Assembly (NCBI RefSeq): GCF_016056375.1
Contig: NZ_JAEDAE010000005.1
Span: 124,001 to 188,000, forward strand
Length of the DNA: 64,000 nucleotides
Direction: 5' to 3'
DNA from: Hymenobacter negativus
Lineage (GTDB): Bacteria; Bacteroidota; Bacteroidia; Cytophagales; Hymenobacteraceae
Below, one piece after another: positions 53,540 to 61,411 of the stretch (the first letter of the stretch is position 1; every line of letters starts with the position of its first letter). A program made the translations under genes and the position numbers. The notes below the pieces were generated by a model, which saw only the letters and a program-made list of their open reading frames with translations, searched no databases and was not told the DNA's origin.

Positions 53540-53572
53540 CCTTTATTCATCTAGGCAGAACGGTTTTATGGT

Positions 53573-53638
53573 AGTTCACGAAACTCATCCCTTTGGCGCG
53601 TTTCGTAAACTTTGATTGGTAGACGGGTTTCTTAAACT
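53573..53638. promoter_or_regulatory. Three phased AGTTYACGAAAC repeats
   Basis: AGTTCACGAAAC at 53573-53584 (plus), GTTTCGTAAACT at 53600-53611 and GTTTCTTAAACT at 53627-53638 (both the reverse complement form). Their starts are exactly 27 bp apart. They lie in the 205-bp gap between umuC and the 53745 gene and look like a multi-site operator. Confidence 0.55.
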
Positions 53639-53744
53639 CGTCCGGTACTACAGTAGCTTGTGGGCGACTTGAAAGGGGATGATGATAGTAGTTTAGGAAA
53701 ACGAGCCTTCGCATGTACTTTCGGTTGGTAAATTCCTAATAGCA

Positions 53745-54140
53745 ATGCTTCTGGTTCTCTGCATCAGCGCCCTGCTGCAAACGCCTGCCGTTGACCCCGC
53801 CATCACGGTCCGACTGGCCCGATACGGCCGGCCCCGGCCCGTGGATAAAATTGTCTTCACATCAAAGGACGAAGTCTTGACCTTGCAGCAACGCAACGAC
53901 AGCGTGTTTGTTATCCCGGCGCGTTTGCTGACCCAGCGCTTCACAATTGCGTTTTGCTCCCGCAACCAGGTCATTACCTTCTTCCAGGTCCCGATTCGGT
54001 ACAATCCCGGTTATCCGTTCTGGGACGTTACGGTCGAGCGTAAACCCTTTTCGCAGCAATACGGGTATTTGGCCCACCGCACGTCCAAGGAAATTCAAGT
54101 ATTGGATCAGAATACGGGCGGCATCATTAGCAACCCGTGA
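53745..54140 (+). CDS. Small probable secreted protein, unknown function
   Basis: 131 residues. A short hydrophobic N-terminus (MLLVLCISALLQTPA) may be a signal peptide. The rest looks like a small beta-rich domain (IVFTSKDEVLTLQQRNDSVFVI, GYPFWDVTVERKPF). Three phased repeats lie upstream and may control it. No family recognised. Confidence 0.6.
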   Translation: MLLVLCISALLQTPAVDPAITVRLARYGRPRPVDKIVFTSKDEVLTLQQRNDSVFVIPARLLTQRFTIAFCSRNQVITFFQVPIRYNPGYPFWDVTVERKPFSQQYGYLAHRTSKEIQVLDQNTGGIISNP

Positions 54141-54197
54141 ATCGGCCCTGAAAACGGGAAATTTGCGCAACGAGCGTTCACGATAACGGTTATTTCA

Positions 54198-54470
54198 CTA
54201 GTCAACTTCTGGTAGCCACCCTGGCAACTTTACGAACATAGCGTAGTCCGGCAGGCGGTCATTCTCCCCGCCGGCTTCGAATGCTACTAAGTACTGGACT
54301 TCGTTCGTCTCGGTGTCATAAGTGAGTTCCGCGAAGAAGCCGCTTGGCAACTGGTAGAGCAGCACCGCTTCGTAGACCTCCTGCCAGCGTGTGGCTATGT
54401 AGGCTCCTTCCGCATAGACGAGCGCGAGCTGCTGCTCGTAGGGCAGGGCGTTGAATTGAGCGAGGGCCAT
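54198..54470 (-). CDS. Small protein, unknown function
   Basis: 90 residues from the ATG at 54470 (MALAQFNALPYEQQLALVYA); the upstream in-frame extension runs through a terminator and is not believed. YNTLP/NxLPxEQQLxLVYxxGxYL-type N-termini are frequent in short Bacteroidota proteins of unknown role, often on mobile elements. The C-terminal NDRLPDYAMFVKLPGWLPEVD is compact. No function assigned. Confidence 0.72.
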   Translation of the reverse strand: MALAQFNALPYEQQLALVYAEGAYIATRWQEVYEAVLLYQLPSGFFAELTYDTETNEVQYLVAFEAGGENDRLPDYAMFVKLPGWLPEVD

Positions 54471-54500
54471 CGGGAATGCAAGGTATGGCGTGGGCACGAA

Positions 54501-54527
54501 AAAGCCCCGACGGGTGGCCGGGGCTTT
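54501..54527. terminator. Hairpin terminator
   Basis: AAAGCCCCG and CGGGGCTTT with a 9-nt loop, between the 54563 and 54198 minus-strand genes. It ends transcription of the YqaE-like gene. Confidence 0.85.
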
Positions 54528-54562
54528 CCGATTCGCCCCATCGTAGGGCAAGAAGGCAGGTC

Positions 54563-54766
54563 CTAATAGCGCCGTTGTTGCGCCAGCACCCGGAGCGTTT
54601 CCCGGTGCCGCTCTTCGGCCAGGTCCTCCCGGTAGGAGGCCACGGCCCAGATGGCGGCCGGTATCCAGCCGATGAGGGTGACGTGCAGGATGCCGCAGAG
54701 CAGGCCTTTGAGGAAGTGGCCGCGAAACATCATGGAGATGCCGGGAAGCAGGATGGCGAAGAGCAT
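54563..54766 (-). CDS. YqaE/Pmp3-family small membrane protein
   Basis: 67 residues with two hydrophobic helices (MLFAILLPGISMMFRG, and FLKGLLCGILHVTLIGWIPAAIWA) and the GWIPAxIWA motif typical of Pmp3/YqaE proteins. The charged, Arg/Glu-rich C-terminal tail is longer than usual. Family members are linked to membrane potential and stress tolerance; the role here is unknown. Confidence 0.85.
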   Translation of the reverse strand: MLFAILLPGISMMFRGHFLKGLLCGILHVTLIGWIPAAIWAVASYREDLAEERHRETLRVLAQQRRY

Positions 54767-54960
54767 GGCGGTTGGGGTGAAACAGGTGGAGCCGGGGACG
54801 GGGGTACGGGGCTAAGGTAGCGGATGTATCGCCGGGGCGGGCACGGCATTACAAGACTACTCCCCTTTCTTGGTTCAGGGCTTTTTCCGCTCCGATGGCC
54901 CATTCGGTTGGTTTTCCGTATAGGCTGGAACAGACCTGCTCTTGCCTTCACTGCCCGCCC

Positions 54961-55287
54961 ATGCGCCCCCTCCTGCTCTTCGCTTCCCTGTTTACCCTGG
55001 CTGCCGGACCCGTAGTGGCCCAGGTGCCCCGGCGGCCGACCACGCCGCCCGTGCCGCAGACAACGGGCCTGCCGGCTTCGTCCGGTGCGGTGCCGGCGGC
55101 AGCCGTGCCGGCGTACCCCAAGGGGTACACCACCAAGCACCTGGGCGGCACGACCAGCCCCACGTTTCCCAACGGCTTGCCCGAGCGCGACCTCGACCAC
55201 GGCACCAGCCGCGACGACCAGCCACGCGCCAACCAGGCCCAAGCCGGAGCGCAGCCCACCCGCAGCATCTTCCGCAAGCGGCGCTAA
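54961..55287 (+). CDS. Small secreted Pro/Gly-rich protein, unknown function
   Basis: 108 residues from the ATG at 54961 (MRPLLLFASLFTLAAGPVVAQ, signal peptide). The mature part is low in hydrophobic residues and rich in Pro, Gly and Thr (PKGYTTKHLGGTTSPTFPNG), ending in Arg-rich RSIFRKRR. No domain recognised. A longer frame from 54895 is possible but would hide the signal peptide. Confidence 0.65.
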   Translation: MRPLLLFASLFTLAAGPVVAQVPRRPTTPPVPQTTGLPASSGAVPAAAVPAYPKGYTTKHLGGTTSPTFPNGLPERDLDHGTSRDDQPRANQAQAGAQPTRSIFRKRR

Positions 55288-55337
55288 GAACGCGGGCCTA
55301 TTGCTCCCCTTTCTCCGCTCGTGGCGTGGGCATGAAA

Positions 55338-55362
55338 AAGCCCCGCCGGATGGGCGGGGCTT
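55338..55362. terminator. Bidirectional terminator between convergent genes
   Basis: AAGCCCCGCC and GGCGGGGCTT around a 5-nt loop, with a further GGCTTTTT downstream. Confidence 0.88.
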
Positions 55363-55375
55363 GGCTTTTTAGGGC

Positions 55376-56143
55376 TTACTGAATTACGAAACGCTGGGGC
55401 GCTGACGACTTGCCAGCAGTTTGCAGCTGATACAGGTAAAATCCTGGTGCCAGGCCCTGCGTATCAAACAATAGTTTATCGAAGGTGCTGTCTACCGTGA
55501 AGCGGCGCACCAGTTGGCCACCCGCGTTGGTCACGGTTAATTCGCCTTGCTGCCCCGGCGCGACGGCGTATGGCAGGGCGATTTGGGTCGTGGCCGGGTT
55601 GGGAAACGGAGCCAGTTCGGTGCCGGGGTTTGCCGGGGTCGTTTTAAGCGGCGTGTACGTGCCGGGCAAGGCGTACATTTTGCTGTACTGCCGGGTGGAC
55701 GTGTAGTAATTGGTCAGCATCTTGGTGCCCAAGGGGGTGTTGTACACCTGCGGATACGAGGTCGAATCGAGGGCCAATATTTGAGCGCCGGTCTCGTCGA
55801 TGATGCGCATGGCCTGCGAGTACGAGGCGTTGCTTACCGTAAAGTTGACGACCATCTCCAAGGCGGCGTTGCTGTTGAACAGGTTGTCGCTCACGTATAG
55901 CACGGGGCCGGGCTGCGCCCCCGCTGGCAAACTCACCGGCACCTGGCGGTAGAGTGAGTTGTCGTTGTTGTAGATGCGCACCTGGCCGCCGGTCGAGCCG
56001 GTGAAATAGCCGGCGTATTTCACCGCCCCGGTGGAGAGCTTGTGCACCGTGAGCTGCGTGTTGTAGCGTTGCTCTTGCACGATTTGCGCCCGCGTGGTGC
56101 CGCCGGCCAGCACCAGGCCGGCCAGAAGTAGAAATTTGTTCAT
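55376..56143 (-). CDS. Secreted protein with C-terminal T9SS sorting domain
   Basis: 255 residues with signal peptide MNKFLLLAGLVLAGGTTRAQ. Residues ~25-160 form an uncharacterised beta-rich domain (VKYAGYFTGSTGGQVRIYNND). The C-terminal ~80 residues are a type A sorting domain (LAPFPNPATTQIALPYAVAPG ... GLAPGFYLYQLQTAG). It would be delivered to the cell surface or medium by type IX secretion, using host machinery. Function unknown. Confidence 0.82.
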   Translation of the reverse strand: MNKFLLLAGLVLAGGTTRAQIVQEQRYNTQLTVHKLSTGAVKYAGYFTGSTGGQVRIYNNDNSLYRQVPVSLPAGAQPGPVLYVSDNLFNSNAALEMVVNFTVSNASYSQAMRIIDETGAQILALDSTSYPQVYNTPLGTKMLTNYYTSTRQYSKMYALPGTYTPLKTTPANPGTELAPFPNPATTQIALPYAVAPGQQGELTVTNAGGQLVRRFTVDSTFDKLLFDTQGLAPGFYLYQLQTAGKSSAPQRFVIQ

Positions 56144-56222
56144 CGAGAAGGAATGGGTTGAATTCCCCGAAAGGTAGCAGGTGGAAACGCATCCAGAGTT
56201 GTAGGCGGCGCTTTGGATGGGG

Positions 56223-56624
56223 TTACGGCTGCTCCCCTTTCTTCGCCCGGGGCTTGCGGGGCGGCTTGGGGGCGGGTGGAGTCGGCGCTGGCGGTGGTGC
56301 TGGTTGAGTGACTGGAATTGCAGCGGCTAGAGGTGGATTTGAGCCAATGATAATAGGACGCAATAGAGCTAAAATCTCATGATAGTCTCTATCCCGTCCT
56401 GCTTGAGAAGTATACTCCATAGACCATTCCCGTCCAATGGATGGGGTCAGGCTAATAGAATAGATGCTTTCCCCCTCCTTCACATAGGCGTTTTTCCTCT
56501 CCTCATCAGTTTTTGTAGCAACACGCTCCCCGCGTGTAATGCTCGCCAAGTGGTTAAGGTTGACAACTGTTTTCGCGGGGTCGAGGAACTGAATGAATGT
56601 CGGCACAATAAGGGAAAACAGCAC
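56223..56624 (-). CDS. Small protein with Pro-rich tail, unknown function
   Basis: 133 residues. N-terminal ~90 residues (FIQFLDPAKTVVNLNHLASI, SISLTPSIGREWSMEYTS) could be a small folded domain. The last ~35 residues are Pro/Ala/Lys-rich (PAPPPAPTPPAPKPPRKP). The A+T-richer composition begins here. No family recognised. Confidence 0.6.
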   Translation of the reverse strand: MLFSLIVPTFIQFLDPAKTVVNLNHLASITRGERVATKTDEERKNAYVKEGESIYSISLTPSIGREWSMEYTSQAGRDRDYHEILALLRPIIIGSNPPLAAAIPVTQPAPPPAPTPPAPKPPRKPRAKKGEQP

Positions 56625-56660
56625 AACGGATGAGGCCGGGCTTTCGTGTGCTGGGCATGA

Positions 56661-56690
56661 AAAAGCCCCGCTCGGAGTGAGGGGGCTTTT
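56661..56690. terminator. Hairpin terminator at the 3' end of the five-gene cassette
   Basis: AAAAGCCCC and GGGGCTTTT with a 12-nt loop, immediately after the stop of the HIRAN-protein gene. Confidence 0.85.
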
Positions 56691-56692
56691 CT

Positions 56693-57463
56693 CTAAGGCC
56701 GAATCAGTTCATCGTACATAGTATCACGCAAGGCAGGTAAGTCCGTTGGCACATCATTAGCTTGTAGCCGGCAAAGCAATCTCAGTTGGACAGGTGCTGG
56801 AGCCGGATTAATTTTTTCAACTACGACTTTAACTTGGGCGGGGTAAGTCCTCAAAAGCTGTGAAGTAAGTGGTACAAGATGGCGTGGAAGGTATCCAGGA
56901 ACTACAATGTCATCAGCGGTGCGCAATAGCACTGCTTCTGAGTCCTGTGGATTTTGAATATCCAAAGCCATCAAAAATTGAGTACCGGGGCTCAACTTAT
57001 CAATCAGTGCCTGCACTTCATTACTTCGATATCTTAAACCTCGAATGAAAAAGCATGTTTCTAACGAGCCATCTGCCTGAATAGAGGGGCGGCGAAATAA
57101 TTCTACTGCATCGGTCTGACGAGTCCCATTAGTTCGGTCAAGCAATACTAGCGGATGGTCAGTGGCCGTTTCAGAAGAAACGGCTAGCCAAGACAAAAAG
57201 TCGGCATAGTCAGGACGTGATGTCGGCAGAAGCCGGTTATGGAAGTTTGCAAATAGTGTTGGCTGTTGATAAACTTGGTAAAAGTCTGGGAATGACACTA
57301 GTGGCCGAAAGCCTGTATTGTAAGCTTTAGAAGCCCCTCTAGTATATACAAACCTGAATATACCTCCGCTTTGACTTAACTGTCCAATCACAAACCACTG
57401 TCGAGTTGTGGGCTGTTGCCAGCTTACATACAGGACATCTGGGGAGGTTGATACTACTGTCAT
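56693..57463 (-). CDS. HipA-N-like plus HIRAN domain protein (kinase partner)
   Basis: 256 residues. Residues ~10-95 resemble the HipA N-terminal subdomain (LYVSWQQPTTRQWFVIGQLS, FRFVYTRGA, FANFHNRLLP). Residues ~135-205 match a HIRAN domain: FFIRGLRYRS, FLMALDIQNPQDSEAV and VVPGYLPRHLVPL, the NP-x-D-x-x-AV and GYLP signature. HIRAN domains bind DNA ends or damaged DNA. The start overlaps the stop of the HipA-like kinase gene by ATGA. The combination recalls HipS, the separate N-lobe protein of HipBST systems, fused to a DNA-sensing domain. Antitoxin or regulator role is inference. Confidence 0.75.
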   Translation of the reverse strand: MTVVSTSPDVLYVSWQQPTTRQWFVIGQLSQSGGIFRFVYTRGASKAYNTGFRPLVSFPDFYQVYQQPTLFANFHNRLLPTSRPDYADFLSWLAVSSETATDHPLVLLDRTNGTRQTDAVELFRRPSIQADGSLETCFFIRGLRYRSNEVQALIDKLSPGTQFLMALDIQNPQDSEAVLLRTADDIVVPGYLPRHLVPLTSQLLRTYPAQVKVVVEKINPAPAPVQLRLLCRLQANDVPTDLPALRDTMYDELIRP

Positions 57464-58380
57464 GACACTGAGAGTATTTGTTGTCGATTATGTTCTAATA
57501 ATGCTCGCGCAAAGCGGCTGCCTGTATTAGTGAGCCAATCAGACGGGAACGATTTAAAGACTGCTTCTACTTTTATCAACTTAACCTGGCGCAATAACAT
57601 TCGCCAATTGAGTGCTGCTTGCGGCAGCATTTCTGCTGCCAATCGAAATGCATCAATCGGCTTTAATGATTGCGATTTAGGGTCAGTTACCAAACGAAAA
57701 AACCTTCCTCTTCCACGCGATGCATATGCAGCCAGATTGTGGTCTGGATGAGCCTGTTGCAAAATTTGTTCCTTGCGCTCATCGTTTAACTCGCGGCCCA
57801 AGCTTGAACCGTGGTCGTAAGTAGGGCTTAAAAACCACTGTGAAGGTTGCTGGTGCAGGGGCTGGACAAGCGCCCAATTTTCGTGATGTCTATCCATATT
57901 GCCAACCCATGCATCAAACATCAGATATCCGACAAACTGATGAGCAGCCGTTCGCATCATTGGTGCAACCCGAGCATGTGGGGAGTAAGTGCCCAAGCAC
58001 TTTAGTACCCTTTTTACGGTGTGTTCAGATGTACGCGCTATATCGCGGGGATAGTCCGCTATTATGCCTTCAAGAATTTCATTACCATGCACAAGCTGAT
58101 AACTAGGGGGCAGCATATAGGGAGATAAGGTGCCTATCTGAGCCCCTGTTTCACTGTGCCAAACAGCCAACTCAATTTGAGCAACTGGCAGGTACAATAG
58201 CTGAGCTAAATGTGCACAAGCCTTTTCAGCCCAGTTTTCTCCGTGGCCAGGGCGCCCCATCTTAAATAAGCATAGTCCCATTTTAGGATGTTGACACCAG
58301 AATTTTCTTTTTGTACCAAGCTGTTCACTATCAACAGGTGCATTTGCAGGCAATTCGTGTACAGAATATATTGCGCTCAT
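57460..58380 (-). CDS. HipA-type serine/threonine kinase (HipT-like, no N-terminal subdomain)
   Basis: 306 residues. Nucleotide loop region near GTKRKFWC (~22-29), Lys40 in LCLFKMGRPG, Glu52 in ENWAEKACAHLA, catalytic loop GNMDRHHENW (Asp163, Asn168) and metal-binding Asp189 in TYDHGSS. HipA relatives phosphorylate aminoacyl-tRNA synthetases and stop translation. This protein lacks the HipA N-terminal subdomain, which appears to be encoded by the overlapping next gene. It is not preceded by a HipB-type repressor. The target is unknown. Confidence 0.85.
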   Translation of the reverse strand: MSAIYSVHELPANAPVDSEQLGTKRKFWCQHPKMGLCLFKMGRPGHGENWAEKACAHLAQLLYLPVAQIELAVWHSETGAQIGTLSPYMLPPSYQLVHGNEILEGIIADYPRDIARTSEHTVKRVLKCLGTYSPHARVAPMMRTAAHQFVGYLMFDAWVGNMDRHHENWALVQPLHQQPSQWFLSPTYDHGSSLGRELNDERKEQILQQAHPDHNLAAYASRGRGRFFRLVTDPKSQSLKPIDAFRLAAEMLPQAALNWRMLLRQVKLIKVEAVFKSFPSDWLTNTGSRFARALLEHNRQQILSVS

Positions 58381-58398
58381 GAATTATAAAACAGACAA

Positions 58399-58617
58399 TT
58401 AAGCCTTTAGAACAGCTTTACGTAAATGTCGCGCCAGCACTACATGCCGACCAATCCCCGGGAACTCAACCAGCATTGAACTGTTACGGCCACGGATGCA
58501 CTTGCCTCGGCTATCAAGCACAGCGATGCACTCCTTCCCTTTCAATACCTCGTCCGTCATCCGGTCGCCCCGGTAAGTATATCGACGTTGTGAAGGAATA
58601 GAACTACCAAATTCCAT
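58399..58617 (-). CDS. 72-residue protein of the cassette, unknown function
   Basis: 72 residues, basic. GKECIAVLDSRGKCIRGRNSS is followed by a hydrophobic segment VEFPGIGRHVVLARHLRKAV. Its start overlaps the stop of the Gp37/Gp68-like gene (TAATG), and its stop is 18 bp before the kinase gene, so it is an integral operon member. No family recognised. A small antitoxin or DNA-binding accessory is possible, but nothing in the sequence proves it. Confidence 0.68.
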   Translation of the reverse strand: MEFGSSIPSQRRYTYRGDRMTDEVLKGKECIAVLDSRGKCIRGRNSSMLVEFPGIGRHVVLARHLRKAVLKA

Positions 58618-59357
58618 TAAGCCAATACAGCCTCACGCCGCAAGCTGGGCTCGGCGGGCATCTCGTTATAAGTGCGCCCATTTAACTCACGGCCGGCAGC
58701 CTTCTTATTCTTGCCACCCCACTGTTTGAAGAAAAACGCAACACCAGCTGCTTCGCATTGCTGACGGATGTCCTCTACCCATTCCTCTTTCATCGGCCGG
58801 GGCTTACGGCCGGACTCACCGCCTACAATCACCCAGTGAATGCCGGTAAGGTCTAAGTCCGGCAAAGGGCCGAGCAGCGGTTCGAGCGATAGGAACTTGG
58901 TCTTAGCGCCACAATTGCGCAGTCCTTCGATACGGTCGCGCACTCGGTAGTCTTCTACTGACACCCCCATCCAAATATTATCCGTCCAGGTCAACTCCGA
59001 CGAAAACTCCTCCAGCAGTTCAGCTCGTTTGGTGAGCACTTGGTAAGTGTGCCGAGGCGTCTGGTTCATGGTATCAAACACCCGCTTAATAAAGGGCAAT
59101 GGCACGTTGACGTGGAACAGGTCGCTCATGGAGTTCACGAACACCGTGGTAGGCTTGCGCCAAGCAAACGGACGGGTAAGCTCGGATTCGTGGGTTCGGA
59201 TGATTTTGAAGCCATCCGCATACTTCTCCTGGCCCATCGCCTTCAGGCGCTTGGTCATCACTTCGGCGTAGCAGAATTTGCAGCCGGCCGAGAGCTTGTC
59301 GCACCCGGTGGTAGGGTTCCAAGTGACTTCGGTCCACTCGATGCTTGACTGTGCCAT
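58617..59357 (-). CDS. Phage Gp37/Gp68-family (DUF5131) three-Cys-motif protein
   Basis: 246 residues. The three-Cys motif is Cys19, Cys26, Cys29 (TGCDKLSAGCKFCYAEVMTK), with WRKPTTVFVNSMSDLFH, TPRHTYQVLTKR, LSLEPLLGPL and WVIVGGESGRKPRPM following, all standard for DUF5131. The fold is radical-SAM-like with a putative iron-sulfur cluster; the substrate is unknown. TcmP proteins are named as partners of this family, and one is encoded 83 bp upstream. Confidence 0.92.
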   Translation of the reverse strand: MAQSSIEWTEVTWNPTTGCDKLSAGCKFCYAEVMTKRLKAMGQEKYADGFKIIRTHESELTRPFAWRKPTTVFVNSMSDLFHVNVPLPFIKRVFDTMNQTPRHTYQVLTKRAELLEEFSSELTWTDNIWMGVSVEDYRVRDRIEGLRNCGAKTKFLSLEPLLGPLPDLDLTGIHWVIVGGESGRKPRPMKEEWVEDIRQQCEAAGVAFFFKQWGGKNKKAAGRELNGRTYNEMPAEPSLRREAVLA

Positions 59358-59440
59358 AACTTAATTGTGCTAGTATTTGTGCAAAATGCAATACTAATGT
59401 AATAAGCAGTACGCAAATTTGCTAGTAAAGTTAGCAATTA

Positions 59441-60592
59441 TTATGGAAAGGTAATCATAACATTTTCACCGAGGGTTGGCCTACCTCTGTAACTCCGTCG
59501 CTTGGAACGCTCTGGATTTACTGTTACTTGATGTGTTTCTTCAAGCCAGAGTAGCGCATCCTTATAGTTTTTACTAGTATACGGGCCGGTAAATTGGTGA
59601 TTGTCATACACCTCTTTATGAGTCAAGTTGCGACCTGCATAAAAGGTCAGCAGTTGTTGCCCTATAAGTACCAATCCATCAAACAAACCAAACTGGGTCG
59701 ACGAGTTTTGGCTATGTTGATAAGAAGGCAACCCATCCGGATAAGAAGCGCTTTCAGTTGACATGATATCTTTCATCAAGCCAAATCCTTTAGGATGCGT
59801 AGTGGCAAAAATCACAAAATGTGATACTCTATTCCCTTTTTTAAATTTAAATTCTTGTACAAACGCTGTCTGTGGATGCACGGCTCGACGCAGATTCTCC
59901 TTCACTGCTTGCAAGATTATGTACTCTCTTAGAGCCGGTCTTTTTTTGATAGCAGCTAGTTCATGATGTAAGCTGTCAGCACGCTCTTGACCGAATAAAA
60001 TAGTCATGTGCTTTTTCATGAATGGGTTATTCAACGCCCCATTAATCCTATTATAGTTAAAGAAAAATATTACCTCGCATCCCCTGATTTTAAGTATATC
60101 TCCCAAATGATTCAATGACAAACCTCTATATCCCCAAGGGTCAACGAATACAAGGCTGGGAGGCAATGTATTCCCTGGTTGCAATTGAAGCCAGTTCCGC
60201 AATTGCTCAAGCGCTGGCAATTCTTCAAAACTTTGGTTTTGTATGATTGGTGAATATCGCAGCTGAGCAGTTGGTAAATGTTCAGCAATGTTTCTCGTTA
60301 GCTGCGCGTGAAACTCCTGATTCAATTCGTTGAAAATGAACTGAATCTTATTCTTTAAATTAGACCGACTGTCGCGGCTGGCAACGTTGCTAATAGATTC
60401 CAAAGGAGTGGAGGCGCTTCCATCTTCGTATCTGCCACACCCCGCGAAGAAATCGGCGTAGACCAATTTCTGTGCCCACGAAGAGAGTATTAAGCTCCAC
60501 CCATCTAAGTATTTAGAGACAATCTTAGACTTAATCCTTGATGCTTCTGTCTGTTCGTTGAAAAACGTTTCACTCAATGCGTTATTAGGCAT
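59441..60592 (-). CDS. tcmP: Three-Cys-motif partner protein TcmP
   Basis: 383 residues. N-terminal KLVYADFFAGCGRYEDGSAS (residues ~42-61) and central LVFVDPWGYRGLSLNHL are the signature blocks of TcmP, resembling a Rossmann methyltransferase-like fold with FAG and DPW-type motifs. It is the first gene of the cassette. The family regularly co-occurs with three-Cys radical-SAM-like proteins, as here. Chemistry is unknown; a nucleic-acid modifying or defence role is an inference from where such pairs occur. Confidence 0.88.
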   Translation of the reverse strand: MPNNALSETFFNEQTEASRIKSKIVSKYLDGWSLILSSWAQKLVYADFFAGCGRYEDGSASTPLESISNVASRDSRSNLKNKIQFIFNELNQEFHAQLTRNIAEHLPTAQLRYSPIIQNQSFEELPALEQLRNWLQLQPGNTLPPSLVFVDPWGYRGLSLNHLGDILKIRGCEVIFFFNYNRINGALNNPFMKKHMTILFGQERADSLHHELAAIKKRPALREYIILQAVKENLRRAVHPQTAFVQEFKFKKGNRVSHFVIFATTHPKGFGLMKDIMSTESASYPDGLPSYQHSQNSSTQFGLFDGLVLIGQQLLTFYAGRNLTHKEVYDNHQFTGPYTSKNYKDALLWLEETHQVTVNPERSKRRSYRGRPTLGENVMITFP

Positions 60593-60679
60593 TTTACTAG
60601 GAATTAAGTTGAAGCGCGGAACCTACACAACTTTCCTGTATTAACCTAATATTCCCATTTTGACACAATACTTTACCAT

Positions 60680-61411
60680 TTATAGGCGGATTTTTGGCCT
60701 ATCAAAAAACTCGTCAGCACGCCATATTGAACGTATTGATTGCCGGGCCACTGGCAGGTAGCCAGCACGCGCATCCAGCGCATATAACGTCAGCAAATTC
60801 TTTGTAAAAAGGTCATTCTCGCGGATAGCCTTTACTGTTACCGTGTCATCATAGGACACCACGCAGGCCACGTTGTGGAGTTGCTCCCATTTGCTTTCGG
60901 GGACGGGCCAGGCGATGACGCGCTGGCCGGAGTGCATCAGCGGCTCCATGCTGTCACCGTCTACTTCAAACACGACGGCACCTGTATAGCGCTCGGCCTC
61001 CTCGGGTGTGAGCAAGGAGAGGCGCACCGTTTCGAACTGTGATGGGTCTACGGCGGCCCCGCCTAAGCCAATGAAAGAGGCGCGGGCTTTAAAGCTGATG
61101 AATGGTAGTTCGACGGACGGCATATCCGATAGGAAGCCCAGCGCCTGTACATCAAAGGGGGCTTGACTAAACATCTCCCCTTCGCCGGTTTCAAGGAATG
61201 CCAGCGACACCTCACGGAATTGGTTAACCAAAGACAGAAGGTGACTTGCCGAAAACTTGCGCTTGCCGCTCTCGAATTCGGACCAGTGTGTGTTCAAAAA
61301 GCCTACTCCCTTAGCAAACTCTGTCTTGTTGCGTACCCGAGTGCGATTTTTCAAGGCGTAATACACATCAAAAACTCGCTGATTAACAGTCGATTGTGCT
61401 GTTTCAGTCAT
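60680..61411 (-). CDS. CI-like XRE/S24 phage repressor (LexA-type autoprotease)
   Basis: 243 residues. Helix-turn-helix at ~28-66 (NKTEFAKGVGFLNTHWSEFESGKRKF). Peptidase S24 domain at ~145-235 with Ser154 (VDGDSMEP) and Lys194 (DTVTVKAIREN). It would hold the element in lysogeny and be inactivated by RecA-stimulated cleavage. Divergent from a Cro-like gene across a 104-bp region full of TTTTTGGTTA-type half-sites. The cassette starting with tcmP lies immediately downstream on the same strand. Confidence 0.93.
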   Translation of the reverse strand: MTETAQSTVNQRVFDVYYALKNRTRVRNKTEFAKGVGFLNTHWSEFESGKRKFSASHLLSLVNQFREVSLAFLETGEGEMFSQAPFDVQALGFLSDMPSVELPFISFKARASFIGLGGAAVDPSQFETVRLSLLTPEEAERYTGAVVFEVDGDSMEPLMHSGQRVIAWPVPESKWEQLHNVACVVSYDDTVTVKAIRENDLFTKNLLTLYALDARAGYLPVARQSIRSIWRADEFFDRPKIRL

